Assembly (NCBI RefSeq): GCF_002105155.1
Contig: NW_019028982.1
Coordinates: forward strand, 1,290,256-1,354,255
Direction of reading: 5' to 3'
Length of the DNA stretch: 64,000 bases
DNA from: Lobosporangium transversale
Lineage: Eukaryota > Mortierellomycota > Mortierellomycetes > Mortierellales > Mortierellaceae
A program made the position numbers and the translations under genes. Below are positions 11,274-22,387 of the stretch, piece by piece. Below the pieces are notes generated by a model. It was not told the DNA's origin. It worked only from the letters and a program-made list of their open reading frames with translations, and ran no database searches. Within the stretch, counting starts at the first letter, position 1; the number at the start of each line of letters is the position of its first letter.

Positions 11274-12123
11274 CGGCATCAATGACATTAATGGTGAAGA
11301 CTTTAGTAACAATAGCCAGACAGAAGGACAAGCATGTTCACATCAACCTCTTGCTCTGCCATGCTATACTCCAGAATAAAATAAGAGTATAAATACCTTA
11401 TCACTAATAAACTCGTCTTGTATAATGGTTGTTGCATGATTGCATGATCGCATGAAGAGCAGAAACAGAACAAAAGGAACAAAGAAAAGGAGAAGTATAA
11501 GAATACAAACAAAAGGCTGTTGTTTGTTAGTCCATCTTTCAACCACACCGACAACATTGCATACACACATAAAAAGAAGGTGCTCCTTTTGAGTACATGT
11601 ATATACATGTAAGTTGGTTGTTTGTAAAAAAAAAAACTCAGGAACAGAATCGTTGTACAAAACAGTCAACAGACATTGCGCATATCAGAACAGACTTGTT
11701 TATATTTCCTAAGCGCGAAGTTTGCGTGTGTGCGCAAGGGCAGAGGAGCAACCTTTTTGCGACAAAAGAAAGTTCTGGTGGATTAGTGTAGTTGATCGAC
11801 GCAAGGTGACGCGTGGAAGTTGCTGTCTGTCTTTATTGACATGTCAACATGTCAAATGCAATGAATGCCTCATGGTTTTAAAGGCCCTTTGTCTTATTCA
11901 GCAAGTGAAACATTTTTTTTTTTATTTTTTTATTTTTTTATTTTTTTAATTGTCCATTACTATGTTGTAGTTACACATCTTTCATTCTTACCTTCACTTC
12001 TTTCATTGAACTTGTCTTCTTTCCTTGAACTTGTCATTCACTCAATCATTTCACTTTTTTCTCTTCCTCAGCACAGAAACACACATTTAAATATATATTT
12101 TCTCACAAGCTTGGCTTTGTGAT
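11274..12123. other. Intergenic region between membrane protein genes B and C
   Basis: No gene seen. Holds TACATGTA copies at 11593-11601 and 11604-11611, a perfect 12-base palindrome TTGACATGTCAA at 11836-11847 followed by a further half copy, a T/A-rich tract at 11912-11948 and a CT-rich leader up to the ATG at 12124. Confidence 0.6.
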
Positions 12124-13293
12124 ATGCCCTTTCGAATCTCGCTTCCATCCCGCAACAGCGAACGCTCTGCACCACAGCAGCGTGTGAACAACCCTTCCAC
12201 AGAAGGCTCCAGAGGATGGGCAAGGCTCTATCCATACCTCCGTGCACTTCGTCTCATCATTGGTGTCCTTGCCTTGACCAACTTCTTACTCCTCGCCATT
12301 GCCCTTCGCTTTACAGACAATAATAACGACAGCGAAGACATATCTTCGACGGATTTCCAACAAATTGTCATCAACGGCGGACTCTTTATCGCTTGTCTCT
12401 ATTCTTCTTTTGGAAAAGCATCCTTGTCATCCAACTACAGGTTGGTAATGATTTTCATTGTCATTGCCATGTCCCTTATCTACACTATATCACTACTGGT
12501 CAGGATTCAGAGACGAGGAGGTTGTGGCTCCAAGTATTATTCAGAAGTCGTCACTCGTTGCATCACACAGTACATCATTTCAGGGATCGAGCTCTTGTGG
12601 ACAGTGCTGTTGTTTTGTGATGGTATCATCTCCTATCATCAATCAGGAGACTCGGATTGGCAACTCAGACAGCGCATGCAAGAAGAGGAGCGCACGTTGG
12701 CATCTGCGGTACGTTACCAGCCAGACTTGTCTCTCTATGGAAATGGCAACAACGACAGCAATAATAATAATAATAATAATAATGTGATCAATAACCGGGA
12801 CATTGAAAATGCAGGTCCTAGCGCAGTGGAAATGGAACCATTGCCTGCATACAATCCCAGGCCCACAAAAGACCAACCTCGCATTATCGACATGTCCAAC
12901 ATGTCTGTTTTAGAGGAAGCACCAGATTATTATGCTCCTGGAGCGACGACAATCCCACCGCCTGTTGATTTGTTTGCTCCTGATCTTGGATTTGGATCCA
13001 CATCTGCTTCTACTTCTACTTTTACTACTTCTCCTTCATCTGCTATCGCAGGACCTTCAGCACAGCCCAGGTCAACGATATCAGGTTCAGCCGAGACAAC
13101 GGCAACAATGCCAGTGTCCATAACTACAATCCCAATCCCAATGACAACAACAGAACCAGAACTACACCCAGCGCCAGGGTCAGAGAGAGAGTCAGAAAGA
13201 GAGTCCGAGAGAGAGAGAGAAACAACAGTTACAACGTCAATATCCACAGAACCTGTAGTATCATCTGTCAATCTTTCTTCACATGTGCCTTAA
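12124..13293 (+). CDS. Four-helix membrane protein C with LPxY/IIDMSN tail (tandem family)
   Basis: Single exon, 389 residues. Hydrophobic segments lie at about 39-63, 80-98, 104-128 and 148-170. The tail of over 200 residues contains an eight-Asn run, LPAY at 240-243, DQP at about 250-252 and IIDMSN at 254-259, matching the order in gene A (LPTY, DQP, IIDMSN). It ends in a Ser/Thr/Pro-rich stretch with an ERESERES repeat. The shared composite motif, the four helices and the lack of introns make A and C convincing paralogues. A cytosolic tail that recruits a WW-domain protein is a reasonable guess, but nothing in the sequence gives the substrate or ligand. Confidence 0.8.
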   Translation: MPFRISLPSRNSERSAPQQRVNNPSTEGSRGWARLYPYLRALRLIIGVLALTNFLLLAIALRFTDNNNDSEDISSTDFQQIVINGGLFIACLYSSFGKASLSSNYRLVMIFIVIAMSLIYTISLLVRIQRRGGCGSKYYSEVVTRCITQYIISGIELLWTVLLFCDGIISYHQSGDSDWQLRQRMQEEERTLASAVRYQPDLSLYGNGNNDSNNNNNNNNVINNRDIENAGPSAVEMEPLPAYNPRPTKDQPRIIDMSNMSVLEEAPDYYAPGATTIPPPVDLFAPDLGFGSTSASTSTFTTSPSSAIAGPSAQPRSTISGSAETTATMPVSITTIPIPMTTTEPELHPAPGSERESERESERERETTVTTSISTEPVVSSVNLSSHVP

Positions 13294-13393
13294 TTTATAA
13301 ATGTATTATGTATTGTATATCCTTATTATTGTTTGTCTAGCCATTCAAACGTCCATGCCCATGTACATGTACATGTACATACACAAAGCATCG

Positions 13394-13424
<31 letters not shown>

Positions 13425-14381
13425 GAAAGAAATCCAGAGCTTGGCAAAAGAGAGGGCTATTGTTGACGCAGGCTTTGGGACATGATAATGCTCAGCCTTG
13501 ATTGTCAGATAAAGAAAAAAAAAAAAAAAAAAAAAAACAAGGCTAAACAGTAAATTCGCAGTTGACGGGGCTTTCTCGTAACAGGGTTGGAAGGTTCTGG
13601 TGTGGCAATGTCTTCCTAGAATACAGGCATATACAAGGAAGATTAGCTTGCTAAAAACCCAAGGGGATTGATATAATTCATACCGACCTGACCTGATACT
13701 TGTAAAATGACTCTACGCTTCATTCACCGTTTTTCGCTCATCAATCTTTACTACGGATATATTTTCTACCACTTTTCTAACATGCAAAGTTCAACCTTCA
13801 TCCTCATTCTTAAATTTTGCTGGCCATACTCTTCTGAAAAGTGCCAAAAAAAAAAAAAAAAAAAAAAAAGGTGGCACTTGCCCATGTTCCGATATAGTTA
13901 TTCATATCCATTGAAAAGTAGTAATAGTTCATCCAAGTGGATTGAGGAAGATAGACAATGCCGTGGTAATGACATAGATTTGGAATCCGCTAGAGTACGC
14001 TGCTCGGAAGAAAAAAAAAAAAAAAAAAAAAAACCAAGGGCAACCTGGATCTCTTCTTTTCCAATATCGTCCGCTTGGGTGCTACAGAAGGGAGATGGGG
14101 CATTGGGCGTCATTAGGGTGGTGTGGTGGATTGTCAATCCTCTGTTATCGTTTGGGCGAAGACGCCAGTTGCAACAAATAATCCAAGCCTGGCGTGGCTT
14201 TTTTTTGCCGCCGTTCAACCTTGTTGGCCACAAACCCAAATAAAGCATTTTTTTTTTTTTTTTTTTTTGTTGTTGTTGGTCGCGCGAACTGGAGTTGGGT
14301 CCACGTCTTCTTTCTCAATCCATTCAGCTCTCTTTCCCTTCGATTTCGTTCCTTGTCATTCCTCAATCCTTCAAACTAGAG
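13294..14381. other. Intergenic region, no gene seen
   Basis: Contains a (GTACAT)n run at 13362-13382 and four homopolymer tracts (T at 13397-13424, A at 13514-13537, A at 13846-13869, A at 14011-14032), then a T run at 14249-14268 and the leader of the importin gene. ORFs here are Lys/Phe runs through the tracts and are not credible. Confidence 0.6.
13361..13382. promoter_or_regulatory. Repeated ATGTAC palindrome (GTACATGTAC family)
   Basis: Overlapping copies of the perfect palindrome GTACATGTAC in the 3' flank of membrane gene C. Single perfect copies also lie at 7209-7218, 7614-7623, 10213-10222, 44820-44829 and 54875-54884; the shorter TACATGTA occurs at 10094, 11593, 11604, 29028, 44527 and 60767. 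All are outside coding sequence. A binding site for a dimeric regulator is possible but not shown. Confidence 0.4.
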
Positions 14382-14620
14382 ATGGACCAGGCAGTCTTCC
14401 AGGCATTGACAGACACTTTGTCTGCAGACACTAACACCCGACTGGCTGCTGAGTTACGACTCAAGGAGTTGCAGGTCAATCCAGGTACAACAATGACATC
14501 AAAAAAAAAAAAAAAAAAAAAAAAAGGTCATGGATGGAAAACACAACGCACGCTCATGCCATTAAAATCAACATTATCCATTGCGACAACTGAGACGGCA
14601 ACGAAACAAGGAATAGCAAC

Positions 14621-14656
<36 letters not shown>

Positions 14657-14872
14657 CTTGGAGTTCAGTTCACTGACTTTCCAACTGATCAACTTGTTCA
14701 ACGGCGATAATAGAGTTCCCCATTAGTCTTGTTCGTCTTGCGTTGGCACAGGAATGCAACATTTCGCAGCGCCATTCAGCTGCTGTGTTACTCAAGAGCT
14801 ATGTTGATACACAGTGGTCTGAGAAGAGTGCCAAGTTTCATGGTCCTGAACCACCAGCTGAGGTACTCCCGC

Positions 14873-14903
<31 letters not shown>

Positions 14904-17900
14904 GATGTGTGGTGGCAACGGCTCTTGGAGATATTGATACAAACTACCTGATTTGATAAACAATAGACCAAGGCCTCGGTTCGTGACCTAGTCCTCAATG
15001 GTCTCTCTGATCCTACCAACCGTATCCGAGCTTCTTGTGTGAGTTTTTGTTTTTATTTTAAAGTGATAATTATATAACTCGCATTGGGAAATGAAACTAA
15101 CATCTTTCTTCCTTAAATCTGCAATACAAATGTTGAATGAAAATATGTTATGTTCTTTAAGGCTTACGTAGTTTCCAAGATTGCACACCATGACTGGCCA
15201 GAGCAGTGGACCAATCTCCTGGATGTTCTAGTCCATCATCTCAAGAATGGCTCTGCGAATGAGGTGCACGGATCTATGAGGGTCTTGACTGGTAGGCACA
15301 TAATGCAACATGTTGTGAATTTTAATCTTGACGGTGTATATGGCACTCCTAAGAAAAGAGTAAGAAAAAAAAAATCGCTTGGCCCCCTAACGATTTTCTT
15401 TATTATAATTCTTTTTAAAACAGAATTTGTAAACAAGGATGTTACGCATGTTCAGCTGCCCTTGGTTGCGCCTGTTCTGTTCCCAGAACTTTTGCGTATT
15501 TTGGTTTCAGACCAGCTATACTCACATGCGACACGATCTCGTTGCGCTTCAATTTTCCGTAATGCAGTTGAGATGTTGTACACGATCAAAGAGGAGCACC
15601 CTGAAGCTGTCAAGGTTTATCTTACTCCATTCATTGGGCAGTGGAACGAGGCTTTCATTGCCATCTTGAATACGCGCACAGCCGATGTTCCTGAAATTGA
15701 GGTTGGCGAATGGGGGTTAAAGACCGAGATTCTGAAGGTAATATTTCCATTATAAACTTAGAAATCAAAAGTACTGTATCGATTGATGAAAAGAAAAGGC
15801 GGAAGATCCTAATTTTTTTTTTTTTAAAAAAAAAAAAAAGTGCATCAACTTGTCTATTCAAGGATTCCCCAAGTTAATGGCACCTTATTTGCTCCAGGTT
15901 CTCTCGGCTGTTTGGCAGGATGTACTCCATTTGAGGTCAAGATATATATCTGAATACGTCAACACTGGGGAAGGTGTTGGAGAATCATTCCAGGACTCCG
16001 ATGGAGAAACCATTGGATTTGAATCACTCTTGTTTGTTCAGTTCGAGTTTATTCAGATGGCTTGCAGACGTCGTAAGGTGACCCAGGTTGCATTCATTGG
16101 CGAGGATGGAAAATCAGGCATCTTGCCTGAACTGGTGTGGAACACGCTGAATTATATGCAGATGACCGATGATCAGGTGGAATCTTGGACTTCGGATCCG
16201 AATCAATTTATTGCGGATGAAGAAGACGACAGCTATTCTTTTAATGTGCGTATCGCTGCAGAAGATCTTCTCATGACTCTAATTGATAATTTTGAAGCCC
16301 AGACGTTGGATGCTTTGAACCTGAGCGTCAAGCAAGAAGCCAGCAGATCTGCCAATGAGAAAGCGGCCGGAAATATCAACTGGTGGAAAGCACAGGAGTC
16401 TAGTCTTTTGGCTGTAGGATTATTTGCGGGTGATTTGAGTGAGACCATCAAATCGGGCGCCCAGGCCCCCATTGATATCGGTGGACTATTTGAGCATATT
16501 GTGCTTGGCAATCTCTCAGAGCATGACTTTCCCTTCTTGCAAGGGCGCTCATTTGTTTTTGCTTCTCAGTTTGCGTCAATTTTGCCCGCTAACTATGCAT
16601 CTCAATATGTTTCGGCTGCTGTGGAGGCTATTATGAAATCTCCTTCAGCTGTCGTGAAGGTTTCGGCCCTGAGAGCACTCAACAACTTTAACCAGTACTT
16701 GGATAAGCAGTACATCATCCCATATCAGAGGTCTATTATTCAGGGTGTTGCTCCTATGATGGAGATTACCACTGAGGATACTTTTAGCTTGATCATCCGC
16801 ACTTTGATATCTACATCCAAGGTATGTTGAATGGGGGATACCAATAGTCTGTGCACTTTTTGTTACCTTTCTAATTCCGTCCACTGAGTTAATCGTATCA
16901 CGTATTTTTATAGATCAATGAGCAAGCAGCGGCTGAGTTCGAGTCAACTTTGGGTCCTCTTGTCTTGGATTCTTGGGTTAAATACCCAGCTGATCATTTG
17001 ATCTCTATGGATATCATGGATCTTTTTGAGACATTGGCGGCCAACCAGTACATGCATCCCGCTCTTAATGCCAGAGCACTTCCGGTTCTGACCAACATGA
17101 TTTCAACAGAGAACCCCGATAAAGCTAGAGTCTCCTCTACTGTAGACCTGCTGAAGGCCCTTGTGAGCGGCGCTTCTACACCCTTGCCTCCCAAGTATGT
17201 TGCTCAGTTTTTCCACAATTTGATGAGCGTACTCTTGACGACTGACGATAGGGACGTGTTGCAAAGCGGGCAGGAGTGTTTGACGATTGTCATCCAGAAG
17301 GATGTTCAGCAGATTGCCGGATGGCGCGATGAAGTCAGTGGCAAGACAGGGCTCGATCTCATTATTCAATTTATAGCTAAGCTTCTAGATCCTTCTCAGA
17401 CAGAATCTGCAGCTCTGTTTGTGGGTGATTTGATTTCGAAGCTGATCAAGAAGGGCGGTGACCTTGTCTCTCCTATCCTTCCCGAGCTCTTGAATGCGGT
17501 GACACTTCGTCTTGCAGACGCAAAACTCCCTACTTTTATTCAGCCTCTAGTGATGGTGTTTGCACAGCTCTCTTTGAACCAGCATGACGTGGTGATCAAC
17601 TTCTTAAGTGGTCTCAATATCAATGGTCGTAACGGCCTAGATATCGTCATGGCTTCATGGCTCGGTAACCATGCTGATTTTACAGGTCTTTACAACCAAA
17701 AGGTCAGTACAGTTGCATTGACTAAGATCTTTATGTCGGGCGATCCAAGGATAGCAACTGTTCAGGTCAATGGTGATTTGATCGTACCCACTTCGACACG
17801 TATCGTGACGCGTTCTCGCGCCAAGACTGCCCCTGATCAGTTCACGGTTACAACAGTTCCTGTAAAGATCATTCGCCTCCTAGCAACGGATTTGATCAAT

Positions 17901-18322
17901 AAGGTTGAAGAAGAAGAAGATCAGGCTGCCGAGTCAGATTATGATGATGACGATGGCGATGATGACTGGGAAGACGAGGACAACGGACGTAAGGACAAGT
18001 TTTCATTCCTTTCCGACGTCTTGGACTCACATGGGATTGATATGGATGGTGATGAGGAGGAGGATGAGGCTGATCCTGATGTTTTGGCTGACCCTGTTTA
18101 TCAACTCAATATGAAGGTAAAAGCATCGAAAAAAAAAAAAAAAAAAAAAAAAAAAGTTGAAAGCTTTATTCCATCTAATTTATTTATTTATTTTTTTTGT
18201 AGAATTACTTAATTGACTTCTTCCGTCAGTGCGTTCAACAGAACTCACCCGCGTTCGTCCAGAGTGTTGGCGAATTAAACGACGTTGAGAAGCGCACATT
18301 GTCTTCACTATTGGAGAATTAA
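14382..18322 (+). CDS. KAP114: Importin of the Kap114 / importin-9 type (karyopherin beta)
   Basis: Eight exons join in frame: 14382-14484, 14714-14862, 14967-15038, 15162-15291, 15424-15737, 15841-16821, 16914-18116, 18203-18322; 1023 residues, the normal size for the family. The N-terminus has the importin-beta repeat pattern (RHSAAVLLKSYVDTQWSE), followed by HEAT-like helical pairs (HHDWPEQWTNLLDVLVHHL, EWGLKTEILKC). An acidic block at about 916-945 (DYDDDDGDDDWEDED) matches the acidic region near the end of Kap114/IPO9, which carry histone H2A-H2B and other basic cargo into the nucleus in a RanGTP-dependent way. Introns 1, 2 and 7 contain A or T runs of over 20. The exon 6 acceptor is AG directly after a 14-base A run; the choice is supported because it restores the conserved KCIN segment. 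Convergent with the TCTP gene, 284 bases apart. Confidence 0.9.
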
Positions 18323-18606
18323 TCAAGTTACAAAGAGGAAGAAAAAAAAAAGGCACATCAAGCAAGATGATTCGAGAAATAAAGGGGTTATCGTCCAATA
18401 CCCTTGATATATCAAATCATACATCAAATCATGTCACTCTTAGACAGACCGAGTTGTATACGTTCGTTATCTTTATTTTTTAATAACAAAAAAGTTCTAA
18501 CAGTTTTGCTTTTATTTTATATTGCAACCGACCATACTTGTACGTTGAACGGCATTTACTAAAAATAAAAAAAATAAAAATAAAAATAAAAAAAAAGTAC
18601 ATGTTA

Positions 18607-19629
18607 TTATTCATCCAGATGCTTAAGGAAATCATCGTCTAAAACAATCCATTGAGTGAAGCAATACGGGATTTGGTTTACTTACAACTTTCGTTTCCGT
18701 AAGACCCTCCTTGAAGACGGTGAAATATGGAGTAATACCATCCTCGCGGTAGTTAAGCAACAAGACAGCGCCATCGGGGTTCATGGACTCGCCGATGTAG
18801 AACTAGAAAGAATGAAAATTGGAAGAACGTCAGCAAAAGAGATACAAACACCCAAAGTGCACGAATCAAAACAATATGCTATTTTGCATACGTAAAAATT
18901 GAAATAGTAACAATAAAAGTACCTCGTAGTCCTTGAAGTTGCCAAGAATCTTCTTAACGTCAGCAGTGACAGCAGCCTCGAACTTCTTGCCCTCCTCCTC
19001 GGTGAAGCTGCGCTTGGCCTTGACGGCCTTCAAGTAACCCTTCAAGTATGTAGTGTAGGCCTTCTTGTCGAAGGATGTTTGCTGAAGACGACCAGAGTAC
19101 ACGACGTTGTTGACTTGCTCTTCACCATCCTCCAGTGGCTCGTCCTCACCACCTCCCTCAGCAGAAGCATTGGCACCGATATCGACATCAGCACCCTTCT
19201 TGATCTTGATCATAGCGCAGTCAATCTCGTAGACCGAGCCAACCTCTTTAATTGGGAAAGCATCAGAGAAAAGCTCGTCGCTAATATGATAAATGATGCG
19301 GACGTTAGAAAGTAGAAATAGAGAGAAGAAAGAAAAAAAAATTCAAAAGTTGGACTGAGATTCTTTTCAACTTACTCGCTGATGAGATCCTTGTAGATGA
19401 TCCTGATTTTTTGTTGATTCAGTAAAGAGAATGGATAGACGTTTTAAAATAAGAGGTAAATAAAGAGAGCTTTGAGGGATGGATCTCACACGGGTTCTTG
19501 AATATTTTATAATGCAGGGTATTTTCTTCATCTGCTTTCTGTAGTTGTTTCTTTTGCAATAGGATATTGCGCTGAATATTACAACCCAGGTTTTATATTT
19601 TGCCTTGATTCCAGTCGAATCACTTACAT
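18607..19629 (-). CDS. TMA19: Translationally controlled tumour protein homologue (TCTP / Tma19)
   Basis: Five exons on the minus strand: 19629-19628, 19402-19376, 19280-18923, 18802-18686, 18621-18607; 172 residues, the usual TCTP length. The start codon is split: AT ends exon 1 (donor gtaagt) and G opens exon 2, giving MIIYKDLIS, the TCTP N-terminus. Signature stretches are [52 protein letters not shown] and [11 protein letters not shown], ending in [13 protein letters not shown] then HLDE from a 15-base last exon. TCTP is an abundant cytosolic protein with a Mss4-like fold linked to translation and growth control; yeast Tma19 binds ribosomes. The small last exon is less certain, but it gives a stop at the expected place. 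Divergent from the membrane gene at 20267. Confidence 0.93.
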
Positions 19630-20266
19630 GATGGTAATGCTAAGATGATAATAGGATGATGGAAGAAGAGAAGAAACAGAACCCCACAGGAGACACCATT
19701 GAAAAAAACTTTTTACTCTCTGTGGGCGCTTTGTCCTTTGACCCAAACATCATAAAAAAATTAAGCCACCCAAATGATGCATAATTTACACCCCCCATTC
19801 ACGTGCAGCATCCTTTGGCTCAATTGTCTGCAAAATATACACGAAATACACGCTAGTATTCTTCGTATTCTTCATGATAAATTTTATTATCATATCTCCG
19901 ATCGCTTCTCTGACGCGTTCAGAGAGGGAAGGCTTCATAAGGCAGTAATTGTCTCTCGGAAAACATGAGAAGCACTATTGCTGTTGAAGTCCTGTTAATG
20001 AAGATGGGCTTTGGTGAAGTATTAAAGTTGGTTCGCATGTGGAGTGTGTTTGTAAGATTTGTACCACTCAAAAAAGCCAAGAATAACAATAAAAAAAAAA
20101 AAAAGACATCGGCGTCCACTAAGAAGAGTAACTTGAAAAGGAACATGTATCATCTGGGTTCTCTTATGCGCCACTACCTTAATATAAATATTACAGACAC
20201 TCTTTTTTCTTTCTTCCTTTCTCATACAGATCCTTTAATATCTTGCCCCTTTCCCATTCGCATCCA
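19630..20266. other. Divergent promoter region between TCTP and membrane gene D
   Basis: No gene seen. The 637 bases must hold 5' leaders and promoters for both genes. A short A run lies at 20091-20104; no clear operator-like repeat. Confidence 0.55.
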
Positions 20267-21339
20267 ATGCTTGGTATCCTCTTTCACTTACTACGCCTCT
20301 GGTACCTAATCCTTTTTCTTGCCACCGTCTGTCTTATCACCGACATCACCCTCTCCAGCACTCGAGATTTCAGGGACAATGCTGTCATTTCTTCTTTTCC
20401 AATACCCCTTCTAGCGGACGTGTGCACAGTCCTAATCTTTGCCTATGGTCTTTGGGGGAAGCCTCAGCCGTTTCTCTTGCCAACATCGTCTCCAACATCC
20501 AATAAATGCACGCGTTTCACTCGGCATGTTGGTACGACTCTATTGATCGGTTTATGGATCATGAACACAACCATCTATGCTTCTGCAAAGATTATGCTCA
20601 GGAAAGTCATGGCAGGTGTATCGACCTTGATTGCAATTCTTGTCTTTGTCGAGATGATTGGCAGTATACGTATCGGAAGGGAGCAGCGAAGGATCCTGAA
20701 ACAAGAAAAAAGGTGTCTCGAAAGTGCAAAGATACAAGAGAACAACAATAGCAATGATAGTAACACGACAGTAGACGGGAATGGCCAAGACCATTCTTCT
20801 GGAATCATATCTGCAAGAGGAGGAGAAAGCTGCGAACGACTGATTGAGAAAGATAGTGAGGGTGGCGTTATGGTGGAGATTATCAGGCCGGAGGAGGTAG
20901 ATCCAGCCATGGTCATTTACGACCAACGAATTATGCATGAACTTTGTCAACAACAGCAGCAGTATCGCCAGCAATATCAGCATTATTTGGAATGGATGAC
21001 GGTCTCGGCTCTAACTTCAATAGTAAATACGATGATTTATTGCAGCAGTCCTCCTTCAAACTTGAGATTCCAATGAATGAACCTTTTGAGAGATCAACAT
21101 CGCCGTCATCATCGTCATCACCTCCATCACCGTCGCACTTAATGGCGTCTATAGTAACAATACCACCAGTAGCGGCATTGCTAGCACCAATGACAGGATC
21201 GTCAGCTAAAATGAAGCAGCTTTTCAGACCAACAGCGCCACCAGCGACAGCATCCTGTGAATTATTAATAACCCCAGATTACAATACTACAGGAGACTAT
21301 CATACTCTAGAGAAGGCAGCGCTTTCAATAGAGCGGTAG
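20267..21339 (+). CDS. Four-helix membrane protein D, reading frame shifted between 20941 and 21076
   Basis: From ATG 20267 the frame runs to a stop at 21076. Four hydrophobic segments lie at about 8-30, 45-63, 86-105 and 113-131, and the loops are Lys/Arg-rich as in genes A-C. After residue about 225 (a QQQQQYRQQYQHY stretch) the frame turns into ordinary-looking noise, while the +1 shifted frame, open only from 20941, continues a native-looking tail (GMDDGLGSNFNSKYDD, Ser/Pro-rich, ending at 21339). A one-base loss or a two-base gain between about 20941 and 21000 would join the two parts into a protein of about 355 residues. It may be an assembly error or a real mutation. No LPxY or IIDMSN motif is seen, so membership of the A-C family is weaker and rests on helix layout and tail style. 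Function unknown. Confidence 0.6.
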
Positions 21340-22387
21340 AAACAACAATAACAGGAAGTGTTGATTAAGAGCGATAACACATCAGGGCCTACAATGGATA
21401 TTCTAGAAAAGACGAATTCATTCTCGGGCAAACGATAAGGAGCAAAGCTTATGAATGGGGGGTTCTTTTTCTCCATTGTTGATGTAGTTTCTCGCACCGA
21501 GCCATTTAGAGATTCAGGTGGAAGCAACAAAAATTAGGCGTGTCTATCAATAGTGTGTGTAACTTGGTCACAAAATACGCGGCGACAGCCCATGCCTAAT
21601 TGTAAATATAGTAAAAAATGTATACAAATGTCAACAAATATACCACAATAAAAATAATAATTATCAACAAGTGGTCCGAACCGCTCCTTTTGTTCCTTAC
21701 AATGTCCTTATCATTAAATGGCTTTATTTTCATGCAAAGCTTTCTGTAACAAGAGCCTCAAGTTTTTAGTGTTCATGATGTAATTAGCAGTCGTTCTCGA
21801 TTAATAGTACTTCCTAGACTGAGAACAAGCGACGTGGGGAAAAAGGACCATACCCCCCAGCTCTGGTTTATATCCATGGTCTACAATCAGACACTCTTTT
21901 TATGATTTTGCTATTGTGTAGGGTTGTATGCAAGCTGTTGGAAAGCCATGATGTGCATACAACTATTAGGGTTGTCCAGGAACGGCTTGATACTCGTGAT
22001 CTGTCGTGCACGGATCCCGGCATGAGTCGCGCCAGTATATGTGCCTGTATTTCCCAGCATTGACCTTTTCTGGATAGTCGGGCTGTGCCATGTCAAGGAA
22101 ATAACGTTTTCAGTTTTTTTTTGTCTCGAGAATTTTCTAGTGGCTTAGTGACGCGTTAGTGGACTGACAACCCTGCCAGTCGAACATGATGGAAGCACAG
22201 CGAACAAGATACATACAGCCAGAGAAATAGGCAGAAGCAAGCTGGGGCGCCAGAGAAAAGACATTGTTGATATATTGACCTCCAACTTCTTCCTTTCCAC
22301 ACTTTCTTTTACCTTCGAGCACTACACTCAAACTCACTCTCACACACAACATATACTTTTCTCTCTCTCTTTAAACGCATTCACACC
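21340..22387. other. Intergenic region, no gene seen
   Basis: Mixed AT-rich spacer. The last 100 bases are CT-rich (CACTCTCACACACAAC, then CTCTCTCT), typical of the leader of a highly expressed fungal gene, here STI1. Confidence 0.6.

Noticed and set aside
13707-14243. 178-residue ORF on the plus strand
   Set aside because: Its length comes from two A runs read as poly-Lys; composition changes abruptly around them and nothing is recognisable.
21023-21045. 23-base intron in membrane gene D
   Set aside because: Too short for any known fungal intron; an indel is the simpler explanation.
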